A stretch of DNA of 64,000 nucleotides from Acidimicrobiaceae bacterium (GTDB taxonomy: Bacteria > Actinomycetota > Acidimicrobiia > Acidimicrobiales > Aldehydirespiratoraceae): positions 1-64,000 of the forward strand of contig VXTM01000029.1 in the NCBI GenBank assembly GCA_009837445.1. Direction: 5' to 3'. Positions 17,371-24,849 of this stretch are shown here, piece by piece; position 1 is the stretch's first letter, and each line of letters begins with the position of its first letter. The position numbers were made by a program, and so were the translations under genes. Under the pieces are notes generated by a model. The model did no database searches and was not told where the DNA came from. It worked only from the letters and a program-made list of their open reading frames with translations.

Positions 17371-18972
17371 ATGCCTCCTCGAACGCGACCGATCATCGTG
17401 GCTGTGGCGCTGGTGGCGGCAGCTTGCAGCAGCACGGCCGTCGACGAGACTCCGGACGCAGCCCCGGCCACCTCCGTCGCGGTCACCACCACCACGCAAG
17501 GCTCAGCGCCCACCACGACCGAGCCGGCCGCCACACCCGCGCCCACTACAACCGAGCCGGCCCCAACGTCGGCACCCACCACCACGGCGGCACCGGAGGA
17601 ACCCGAACCCGACACAACACCGGCACCCGTACCGGAAGAACTGCCCTCGCCGACCACGACGCTGCCACCCACCGAGGCGGAGGGCCTGGGCGACAGCTTC
17701 TACCCGTTCCTGGGCAACGGCGGCTACGACGTGCTGCACTACGAAATCGACCTAGACGTCGATACGGAGATGAACGCCATCTCGGCGGTCACCTCGATCA
17801 CGGCGCAGGCCACCGAAGACCTTGAGACCTTCAACCTCGACCTGTTGGGCCTGGAGGTCCACTCGGTGGCCGTTGACGGCGCCCACGCCGAGTTCGACCG
17901 CTACGGTCACGAGCTGGCGGTCCATCCGGCAAGTCCCGTCTCAGCCAGCTCGCAGTTCGAAGTGGAGATCGTGTACTCGGGCTCACCGGAGCCGCTCGAT
18001 GATCCGGGCGTGCCCTTCGCCAGGATGGGCTGGCTCCATCGGGAAGGTGTGATCTACACCGCGAGCGAGCCTTCGGGGGCGATGACGTGGTTCCCGTCCA
18101 ACAACCACCCGACCGACAAGGCCACCTTCGAGATCCGGATAACCGTGCCCGATGGCCTGGTTGCGGCCTCCAACGGCCTCCTCACCTCAGAGAAGACCAG
18201 CGGCGGCAGAACCACCTTCGAGTGGCGGATGGACGACCCGATGGCCACTTACCTGGCCGCGGTCTACATCGGCGATTTCAAGCGGATCGACCACGGGCCG
18301 CTGTACGAGGGCGGTCCGTTGCTCCGGGACTACGTGCCCAGCGACTCCCCGCCCGAAGTGGCCGAGGCCCTTGCGGTGACCCCGGGTGTGTTCGCCTTCC
18401 TGGAAGAACTGCTCGGCCCCTACCCGTTCGACGCCTACGGGACGATCGTGATGCCGTTCCAGCTCGGCTTCGCACTCGAGAACCAGACGCTCTCCATCCA
18501 CGGACCGGCAACCATCAGTCCCGGCATCATTGCCCACGAGGCCGCGCACCAGTGGTTCGGCAACTCTGTGTCACCCGAGGACTGGCGCGAGATCTGGTTG
18601 AACGAGGGCTTCGCCACCTACCTACACCTCATGTTCGAGGCCGAGCACTTCGAAGCGGACTTCAACGAGTTCATGGGCAGGCTTCATGCACATCTGTCCA
18701 CCGAAGGCACAGGCCCGCCGAAGGGCATCGAATTGCAGGATCTGTTCGGCTTCTCGGTGTACTACCGGGGCGCGGCCACGCTGCACGCTCTTCGCCTGCA
18801 CGCCGGCGACGAGACCTTCTTCGAGATCCTGAGGGACCACTACGACCGGTCGGCCGGAGGAACCACCAACACCGCCGAGTTCCTCGCGCTGGTGGACGAG
18901 ATGGCCGGACCGGATGCGGTGGACCTGGTCGAGTCCTGGCTGTACGACGAGGCGGTCCCCGACACCCTGTGA
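17371..18972 (+). CDS. M1 family zinc aminopeptidase, predicted lipoprotein
   Basis: 533 residues. A short signal sequence ends in the lipobox VAAAC (Cys19), so the enzyme is expected on the outer face of the membrane. A Thr/Pro-rich linker covers about 35-105. Then comes an M1 N-domain (YDVLHYEIDLDVDTEMNAIS) and the catalytic domain with HEAAHQWFG (His389, Glu390, His393) and Glu412 in LNEGFATY, the exact HExxH-18-E spacing. The exopeptidase GxMEN motif is represented by FALENQT. The C-terminal helical domain of large M1 enzymes is absent, as in compact bacterial members. Probable peptide scavenging. Confidence 0.88.
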   Translation: MPPRTRPIIVAVALVAAACSSTAVDETPDAAPATSVAVTTTTQGSAPTTTEPAATPAPTTTEPAPTSAPTTTAAPEEPEPDTTPAPVPEELPSPTTTLPPTEAEGLGDSFYPFLGNGGYDVLHYEIDLDVDTEMNAISAVTSITAQATEDLETFNLDLLGLEVHSVAVDGAHAEFDRYGHELAVHPASPVSASSQFEVEIVYSGSPEPLDDPGVPFARMGWLHREGVIYTASEPSGAMTWFPSNNHPTDKATFEIRITVPDGLVAASNGLLTSEKTSGGRTTFEWRMDDPMATYLAAVYIGDFKRIDHGPLYEGGPLLRDYVPSDSPPEVAEALAVTPGVFAFLEELLGPYPFDAYGTIVMPFQLGFALENQTLSIHGPATISPGIIAHEAAHQWFGNSVSPEDWREIWLNEGFATYLHLMFEAEHFEADFNEFMGRLHAHLSTEGTGPPKGIELQDLFGFSVYYRGAATLHALRLHAGDETFFEILRDHYDRSAGGTTNTAEFLALVDEMAGPDAVDLVESWLYDEAVPDTL

Positions 18973-19015
18973 GCGGTCGAGTCGCGAACCGTCCGGACTC
19001 CGGCCTGTCCCGCCC

Positions 19016-19834
19016 ATGACCGCTGAGCGGCCCGAGGGCGAGAGGTACACCCACGGCTACCACGAGGTCATCCTGGAGTTCTACCGGCAGCGAACCGCCG
19101 AGGCGTGCGCCGCCTTCCTGCTGCCCCACCTGAAGCCCGAGGCCACGGTGCTCGACATGGGATGCGGCCCCGGCACCATCACCGTCGGGCTGGCCCGCCG
19201 GGCACGGACGGTCGTCGGGGTGGACGCTTCGGCCGAGGTGGTCGAGTCGGCCCGGCGCCGGGCCAGCGAGGAGGGCGTCGACAACGCGATCTTCGAGGTG
19301 GGCTCGGTCTACGAGCTGCCGTTCGGCGACGCGAGCTTCGACGTGGTGTACGCCCACCAGTTGATGCAGCACCTGTCCGACCCGGTCCGGGCGCTGCGGG
19401 AGGCCCGGCGAGTGCTGCGCCCCGGCGGCCTGGTGGCGGTGCGAGACTCCGACTACCGGACCATGGTCCACGCTCCGGTCGAATCGGCTCTCGAGCACTG
19501 GCTCCGCCTGTACATCGAAGTGGCCATGTCCAACGGCGGTGAGCCCCGCGCCGGGCGCTTCCTGCCCGGTTGGGTGCGAGCAGCCGGCTTCGACGATCCC
19601 GTGGTCACCGCCAGCACCACCACCTACGCCGACGCGGCCCGCCGTGAGCTATGGGGAGCTATGTGGGCCGTGCGGGTGACCGACAGCGACTTCGCCGATC
19701 ACGCCGTAGAGGGCGGGTTCGCGATGCGGAGCGACCTCGTGGCGATCTCGGCCGCCTTCCGTCGCTGGGCCGACCATCCCAACGGCTTCTGGGCCTGGCT
19801 CAACGGCGAAGTGGTCGCGACAAAGCCGAGCTAG
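19016..19834 (+). CDS. Class I SAM-dependent methyltransferase
   Basis: 272 residues from ATG 19016. SAM-binding motif I VLDMGCGPGTITVGLA (about 45-60), the acidic loop VVGVDASAEVV, motif II-like LPFGDASFDVVYAHQL and RVLRPGGLVAVRD. The ubiE/methyltransferase-11 type pattern is clear, but the acceptor is unknown. Its stop overlaps tail-to-tail by 4 bases (CTAG, 19831-19834) with the stop of the luciferase-like gene on the other strand, so there is no room for a terminator between them. Confidence 0.87.
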   Translation: MTAERPEGERYTHGYHEVILEFYRQRTAEACAAFLLPHLKPEATVLDMGCGPGTITVGLARRARTVVGVDASAEVVESARRRASEEGVDNAIFEVGSVYELPFGDASFDVVYAHQLMQHLSDPVRALREARRVLRPGGLVAVRDSDYRTMVHAPVESALEHWLRLYIEVAMSNGGEPRAGRFLPGWVRAAGFDDPVVTASTTTYADAARRELWGAMWAVRVTDSDFADHAVEGGFAMRSDLVAISAAFRRWADHPNGFWAWLNGEVVATKPS

Positions 19835-20856
19835 CGGCAGTCGTCGATCACCGACGCGAAGCCGTCGATGGTCTCGGCGTAGCCCTCAGCCGCGGAGGGG
19901 CGCAGGACTGCAGCCAGGTTGAAGCTGGCGCTGCTGAAGCCCAGATCAGTGACCGTCTTCACCTGCTCGGCAATCTCCGAGGGAGCGCCGGCTATCGCGT
20001 AGCGGCGTATCCAGTCGTCCGTGACCAGGTCGAACAGCTCCGGCGGGTCGTAGCGGTCCAGGTCGAAGTACCAGCCGGTGGCCCGGCCCAGGGCCGCGTC
20101 GATGGCGGCCAGCCGGTCGGGATCGATCTCGGCGGGCCGGATGATGGCGAGATAGTGGGCCACGTAGCGCACCACCGACCGCCGGGCCAGGTCGCCGTCG
20201 GCCGACACGCACAGCGTGAGGCGGGGGGCCACGTCGATGTCGGCCAGCTCGCGGCCGGATCGGGCAGCGCCCTCGGACAGCCAGCCGCGGTACTGCCGGG
20301 CGATCTCCGGTGTGAAGTGCCGGGCCCCCACCAGGGCGATGTCGGCCAGCTCACCGGCCAGGCGCATCACCTGGGGGCTGCGGGTGCCCACCGAGATCGG
20401 CACCGGCACCTTGGGCGGGCGCACCAGCCGGCCACCGTCGATGGGGAACATCTCCCCGTCGAAGTCGACCGTCCCGCCCGCCAGCAGGCCCTGGATGCCG
20501 ACGATGGCCTCACGCAGCGCTCGCACTGGCCTCGGGTAGTCGATCCGGAGGTCCTCAAGCCCGGCGCCCACGCCGATGCCGAGGAACATGCGCCCGCCCG
20601 ACAGCTCCTGGAGGGTGGCCACCGCGCCGGCCAGCATCGCCGGGTGGCGGGAGTAGGGGTTGGTGACCATGGAGCCAATGTGGATCCGGCTGGTGGCCTG
20701 GGCGACCAGGCCCTGCAACACAAAGCAGTCGGGCCAGAACACCACGTCCGACAGGCCGAACCGGTCGAACCCGGCCCGCTCGCACCGTCTCGCCAGCTCG
20801 ACGCAGGCGCCCGGGCCCATGCCCGGGCTGATCTCGGCTTCCAGCGTGACCGTCAT
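19831..20856 (-). CDS. Luciferase-like (LLM class) flavin/F420-dependent oxidoreductase
   Basis: 341 residues from ATG 20856. Pattern: RRCERAGFDRFGLSDVVFWP, IHIGSMVTNPYSRHPAMLAG, LSGGRMFLGIGVGAGLEDL, VPVPISVGTRSPQVMRLAGE and a C-terminal GAPSEIAEQVKTVTDLGF. This resembles the F420-dependent methylenetetrahydromethanopterin reductase-like branch found widely in actinobacteria. The substrate is not predictable. The upstream in-frame extension to 21042 is antisense to the SDR gene start and was not used. Confidence 0.85.
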   Translation of the reverse strand: MTVTLEAEISPGMGPGACVELARRCERAGFDRFGLSDVVFWPDCFVLQGLVAQATSRIHIGSMVTNPYSRHPAMLAGAVATLQELSGGRMFLGIGVGAGLEDLRIDYPRPVRALREAIVGIQGLLAGGTVDFDGEMFPIDGGRLVRPPKVPVPISVGTRSPQVMRLAGELADIALVGARHFTPEIARQYRGWLSEGAARSGRELADIDVAPRLTLCVSADGDLARRSVVRYVAHYLAIIRPAEIDPDRLAAIDAALGRATGWYFDLDRYDPPELFDLVTDDWIRRYAIAGAPSEIAEQVKTVTDLGFSSASFNLAAVLRPSAAEGYAETIDGFASVIDDCR

Positions 20857-20971
20857 AGGGTCCCCGACCTCCGCTTCGCCCCCCGCACGCCGGCCGACGA
20901 TAATCGGCGGTGCGGGTGGCGCCCCATCGGAGCGGCGCCCGCATGAGTTCGACCAGGATGCGAGGTAGACG

Positions 20972-21682
20972 ATGAGTTCAATCAGCGCAGGCGGCCGGGT
21001 GGTGATGCTGTCGGGGGCCAACCGGGGCATGGGAGCCGCCATCGCGACGAGGCTGGCCGCCGACGGGTACCGGCTCAGCCTCGGAGCCCGCCGGCTGGAC
21101 GCCCTGGCTCACGTCGCGCCCGACATCGGACCCGACCGGGTGCTGCTCAACTACCACGAGGCCACCGACTTCGACTCGGCTCGCGACTGGGTGCAGGCCA
21201 CCGTCGACCACTTCGGAGGCATCGACGTGCTGATCAACAACGCCGGCATCGTCGACCGCACCGGGCTGGAGAGCATGGAAGAGGCCGTGCTCGACGAGAT
21301 GTGGGCCGTGAACGTGAAGGGACCGCTGCGTCTCATCCGGCAGGCTCTACCCCATCTGCGCCGGTCCGGGTCGGGCCGGGTGGTCAACATGGCCTCGCTG
21401 TCGGCCAAGCGGGTGAAGGGCGACGTGATCGTGGGCTACTCCATGACCAAGTACGCGCTGCTGGCCCTGTCCCACGCGATCCGCCAGATCGGCTGGGACG
21501 ACGGCGTCCGGGTGACTGCCATCTGCCCCGGTCCGGTGGCCACCGACATGATGGATCCCGACGACGACACCATCACCCAGCCCGAGGACGTAGCCGATCT
21601 GGTGGCCACGGTGATCGCGCTGCCCAACACCGCGTCGGTGTCGGAGCTGCTCGTCGGCTGCCGGATGGAAGCCTGGGCCTGA
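20972..21682 (+). CDS. Short-chain dehydrogenase/reductase (SDR)
   Basis: 236 residues. The Rossmann motif MLSGANRGMGAAIATRLA (about 10-27), the NNAGIVD motif, a Ser in NMASLSAKR, and the YxxxK pair in GYSMTKYALL (Tyr156, Lys160) are intact, so it should be an active NAD(P)H-dependent oxidoreductase. The C-terminus TAICPGPVATDMMDP is typical. It is divergent from the luciferase-like gene, with 115 bases between the starts. Confidence 0.9.
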   Translation: MSSISAGGRVVMLSGANRGMGAAIATRLAADGYRLSLGARRLDALAHVAPDIGPDRVLLNYHEATDFDSARDWVQATVDHFGGIDVLINNAGIVDRTGLESMEEAVLDEMWAVNVKGPLRLIRQALPHLRRSGSGRVVNMASLSAKRVKGDVIVGYSMTKYALLALSHAIRQIGWDDGVRVTAICPGPVATDMMDPDDDTITQPEDVADLVATVIALPNTASVSELLVGCRMEAWA

Positions 21683-21715
21683 CGCGGCCCGCACCACCCG
21701 GCCCGGTTGGCCCGC

Positions 21716-22075
21716 TCAGTACAGCGGGATCTCCGGGTTGGGGATTAGGCGCTGCGCCTCAGGATCCACCGACAGGCGGAGGCACTCCAGGGCTAGGGCA
21801 CCGAGCAGGATCGGAGCGCCGTCCTCACTGAAGGAGACCAGCATCGGCGCCCTCTCGCCGTTGATGGCGATGTACGCCGGGCCGAGTTCCACGTCGACGA
21901 GACGCCCGTCCGCCAGCCGCATCCGGCTCTTCCGCTCCGGCTCGATCCCCAGGCCGCGCAACAGCCGGGCCGGCATGGCGCAGTAGAGGGATCCGGTGTC
22001 GACCGTCGCCTCGATGTCTGCCGATCGTTGGCCGTCGAGGGTGGACACCGTTACCGGCCACTTGAACGTACCCAT
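21716..22075 (-). CDS. Retropepsin-like aspartic protease-fold protein
   Basis: 119 residues. A clan AA pattern: ATVDTGSLYCAMPARLLRGL has the Asp-Thr-Gly catalytic triad, ADGRLVDVELGPAYI follows, and the hydrophobic-Gly motif ILLGALALECL is at the expected distance. Single-domain members must dimerise to form an active site. In bacteria these small proteins are poorly characterised. It has its own promoter at 22125-22152 and lies downstream of the LacI-type regulator on the same strand. It is convergent with the SDR gene. Confidence 0.75.
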   Translation of the reverse strand: MGTFKWPVTVSTLDGQRSADIEATVDTGSLYCAMPARLLRGLGIEPERKSRMRLADGRLVDVELGPAYIAINGERAPMLVSFSEDGAPILLGALALECLRLSVDPEAQRLIPNPEIPLY

Positions 22076-22124
22076 GGTCGATGCCTCCGCTCAGTCACTA
22101 TCGCTCCATATATGTCTACTGATA

Positions 22125-22152
22125 AATATAGGTATCTGGCAAACATTTTCAA
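22125..22152 (-). promoter_or_regulatory. Promoter for the retropepsin-like gene
   Basis: On the minus strand, -35 TTGAAA (22152-22147) and -10 TATATT (22130-22125) are separated by 16 bases, in an AT-rich gap between this gene and the LacI regulator gene. A GCGGAGG ribosome site lies just before ATG 22075. The match to consensus is good by eye; activity is inference. Confidence 0.55.
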
Positions 22153-22210
22153 TCTATTTTCGCCAAGGCCCTCGCGATCCATGTGTGGCGGCAACAGTAC
22201 GGGCGCCCAT

Positions 22211-23266
22211 TCACTCGATGGTGAGCGGTTCCTTACGGGGTGCGGTGGTTGTTCCTCTGACGGTGAGGCTTGCTGGGAAGAACTCGTGGCGCTTGGGGCC
22301 GTCGGCATGTTGGATGCGCTCTACGAGTCGTCGGGCCGACTGTTCCGCGATGGCCACCGTGCCCATGTCAACGGTCGTGAGACGGAAGGAATGCCATGAT
22401 GCCATCGGGATGTCGTCAAACCCCACGACTGACAGTTCGTCCGGGATCGCTACGCCCAGTTGGCGGGCAGCGTCCATGATCCCAATGGCGATGACATCGT
22501 TGCCAGCGATGATCGCGGTCGGGGCGTCGGCCCCCCGCAGGAGCCGATTGCAGGCCGCATAGCCCGCTTCATGACTGTATGACCCGTGGAGAGTGCGTTC
22601 GGGCGGAAGCGTGTCAGCCAGAACCGATTGAATCCCAAGAAGCCGGTGCGTCGTCGTCGAAGTGATCTCGGGGCCCATGGCCACTGCCACTTCGCGGTGT
22701 CCGAGATCCTGGAGGTGCTGAGCGGCGGCCCGGCCCGCTGAGAAGTTGTCGGGCTCCATGATGTCGACGTCAAGCCCCGGGACTGAGCGGACGCCCAGGA
22801 CGATAGGCACGCCCCGGGCGTGCAGGACTGCAGGCATGTCGCTGTCGAGCGTTGCCGACAGGATGAGCAACCCATCAAGGGACGCATCTAGCAGACTCTC
22901 GAGCCTGCTCACATCGGAGCGGCGATGCGGGGGGTCGACGATGAGCACCATCGAGTAGCCCGCGGCCGCGAATTCGCGATTGATGTCTGAGAGTAGCTGG
23001 GGGTAGTAGGCGTTGTCGATGTTGGGCACCATCACTCCGACGATGCCGGTGCGTTGTGATCGCAGGCTGCGGGCCGAACTGTTTGGCACGTAGCCGAGCT
23101 GTCGGGCAGCCAGCTTGACTTGCTCCCTGGTCGCCTGGCTGATCCGTGAGTCACCGCGCAGGGCGCGTGAGACCGTCGACTGGTGAACGCCCGTAGCGGC
23201 TGCCACCTCGCGGCTGGTCACGCGGCCTGACGGCCTGGCGAAGGGAGCGGAGTCGTCTAGAGCCAT
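22211..23266 (-). CDS. LacI family transcriptional regulator
   Basis: 351 residues. HTH at about 16-40 (TSREVAAATGVHQSTVSRAL), hinge helix NSSARSLRSQRTG, then a periplasmic-binding-protein-like sensor domain (VGVMVPNIDNAYYPQLLSDI, TAIIAGNDVIAIGIMDAARQ, LSVVGFDDIPMASW). This is the canonical layout of sugar- or metabolite-responsive repressors. It is divergent from the cluster starting at 23471, and the gap contains several ATGCAT-based inverted repeats, so it most likely controls that cluster and itself in response to the transported substrate. Confidence 0.92.
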   Translation of the reverse strand: MALDDSAPFARPSGRVTSREVAAATGVHQSTVSRALRGDSRISQATREQVKLAARQLGYVPNSSARSLRSQRTGIVGVMVPNIDNAYYPQLLSDINREFAAAGYSMVLIVDPPHRRSDVSRLESLLDASLDGLLILSATLDSDMPAVLHARGVPIVLGVRSVPGLDVDIMEPDNFSAGRAAAQHLQDLGHREVAVAMGPEITSTTTHRLLGIQSVLADTLPPERTLHGSYSHEAGYAACNRLLRGADAPTAIIAGNDVIAIGIMDAARQLGVAIPDELSVVGFDDIPMASWHSFRLTTVDMGTVAIAEQSARRLVERIQHADGPKRHEFFPASLTVRGTTTAPRKEPLTIE

Positions 23267-23310
23267 GATCGCTTGGCAACTCTACTCGCGTTGCATGCCG
23301 TCCTCGCTTT

Positions 23311-23459
23311 ATGCACAGAATATGCATATAACGCGCTGCCTTGCCGGACACTCGGTAGGGCACATAAGGCTTTGTCTGCATGCATAGCTATGGAATTGGG
23401 ACTTGATCGATCCACTCGAACCTGGGTAGTGTTCATGCATTCTGCGCATACGAATGCAT
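23311..23459. promoter_or_regulatory. Divergent regulatory region with ATGCAT-based operator candidates
   Basis: The gap 23267-23470 is AT-rich. It carries ATGCA-N7-TGCAT (23311-23327, overlapping the palindrome TATGCATA at 23321-23328), the palindrome TGCATGCA (23377-23384), and a perfect inverted repeat ATGCATTC-N9-GAATGCAT (23435-23442 and 23452-23459). A weak promoter TTGATC (23403-23408), 18 bases, TAGTGT (23427-23432) would start transcription inside the last repeat. These fit binding by the adjacent LacI-type protein; the exact operator is inference. Confidence 0.5.
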
Positions 23460-23470
23460 CGGAGTCCTCA

Positions 23471-24760
23471 TTGCATCTGCCTTCAACGGTTCTCGGAACG
23501 TACCTCAAGGCACCCCGGCTCGAGCACCGCGACGTCGACGTGACCGACACCGTGCGGGAAGTCTTGGCCGATATCGCTGTGGGCGGTGTCGCGGCCGTGC
23601 GCCAGTACAGCCAGCGATTCGATGGCTGGAATCCCGCCAGCTTTCGTGTGCAAGCCGCGGACATCCAGACCGCACGGTCTCGGACCGATGATGACCTGGT
23701 TGCCCAGATCGACGGCGCGCTCGAAAACATTCGAGCGTTCGCAGGCGCTCAGAGGGACTGCATCCGGCCGCTCGACTGTGAGATCCGACCCGGCGTTCGA
23801 CTTGGACATCGCGTGGTTCCGGTCCGCTCGGTCGGTTGCTACGTGCCTGGAGGCGGATATCCGCTCATCGCGTCGGCTCTGATGACCATCGCAGTGGCAC
23901 GGGTCGCGGGTGTCGAGCGTGTGGTCGCCTGTGCACCCGGCAAGCCCGATCAAGGAATCCACCCCGTCCAGTTGACCGCCATGGCGCGGGCGGGCGCTGA
24001 CGAGATCTACGCCATCGGTGGCATACAGGCGCTCGCAGCCATGGCCTACGGCGTCGAGGGTTTCGGGGCGCCGGTGGATCTGATCTGCGGCGCCGGCAAC
24101 GCGTATGTGGCCGAGGCAAAGCGACAGCTGTTCGGCCCGGTTGGAATCGATCTGCTAGCTGGACCTACCGAGATCCTGTTGATCGCAGATGACACCGCCG
24201 ATCCCACACTGCTCGCCTACGACCTGCTGGGCCAGGCCGAGCACGGCGTCAACAGCCCTGCAGTCCTTGTCACCACCAGCAACGTCATCGGAACGGCAAC
24301 GATCACCGAGGTCGACCGGATCCTGGCGGATGGGTACCCCACGGCGGACGTGGCGGGCCTGGCGTGGCGTGACTTCGGAGCCGTGGTGCTGTGCGAAACC
24401 CGCGAACACGCCGTGGAGGTGTCCGATGCCATGGCCCCTGAACACCTTGAAATCCATGCAGCCGATCCTGGATGGTGGCACGACGCGCTGACCAACTACG
24501 GCACGATCTTCCTGGGCGCCGATGCCACCGTCGCCTACAGCGACAAGGCAATCGGCACCAATCACGTTCTGCCGACGAGGGGCGCGGCCCGGTACACGAG
24601 CGGGCTCTGGGTAGGGAGCTTCCTCAAGACGCCCACCTACCAGGTAATCGAGGATCCGGCCGCGGCGGGACCGGTGGCAGAGGCGACAGCAGCCATCAGC
24701 GAAGCCGAAGGGATGTTCGGCCATGCCCTAACTGCCACGGTCCGCATGGACCGCCTCTAG
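23471..24760 (+). CDS. Histidinol dehydrogenase family enzyme, HpsN-like (possible sulfopropanediol or related polyol dehydrogenase)
   Basis: 429 residues from TTG 23471, which has GGAG at 23461-23464; ATG 23435 is the alternative. All HisD active-site residues appear at near-identical numbering: Gln255 and His258 in GQAEHG, Glu324-His325 in APEHLE, Asp358 in SDKAIGTNH and His418 near the C-terminus. It is therefore a zinc-, NAD-dependent dehydrogenase oxidising an alcohol to a carboxylate. The genomic setting (LacI regulator, thiamine enzyme, ABC importer, no other his genes) and the DKAIGTNHVLPT motif suggest the catabolic HpsN-type branch rather than histidine synthesis. The substrate is inferred, not shown. 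Confidence 0.82.
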   Translation: MHLPSTVLGTYLKAPRLEHRDVDVTDTVREVLADIAVGGVAAVRQYSQRFDGWNPASFRVQAADIQTARSRTDDDLVAQIDGALENIRAFAGAQRDCIRPLDCEIRPGVRLGHRVVPVRSVGCYVPGGGYPLIASALMTIAVARVAGVERVVACAPGKPDQGIHPVQLTAMARAGADEIYAIGGIQALAAMAYGVEGFGAPVDLICGAGNAYVAEAKRQLFGPVGIDLLAGPTEILLIADDTADPTLLAYDLLGQAEHGVNSPAVLVTTSNVIGTATITEVDRILADGYPTADVAGLAWRDFGAVVLCETREHAVEVSDAMAPEHLEIHAADPGWWHDALTNYGTIFLGADATVAYSDKAIGTNHVLPTRGAARYTSGLWVGSFLKTPTYQVIEDPAAAGPVAEATAAISEAEGMFGHALTATVRMDRL

Positions 24761-24849
24761 CCGTCAGGCCGTGCACGCCACCCCGATCGTCGTAGTTGAG
24801 CCACACCCACCGGTCCGCAGACGACCTACCCCAACGAAAGGACACAACC

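Noticed and set aside
23273-23470. Longer N-terminus for the HisD-like enzyme starting at 23273
   Set aside because: It would code through the operator array and AT-rich promoter; the family pattern begins about 9 residues after TTG 23471.
22211-24760. Histidine biosynthesis locus because of the hisD-like gene
   Set aside because: No other his genes adjoin it; the neighbours are a LacI repressor, a thiamine enzyme and an ABC importer, which fit catabolism.
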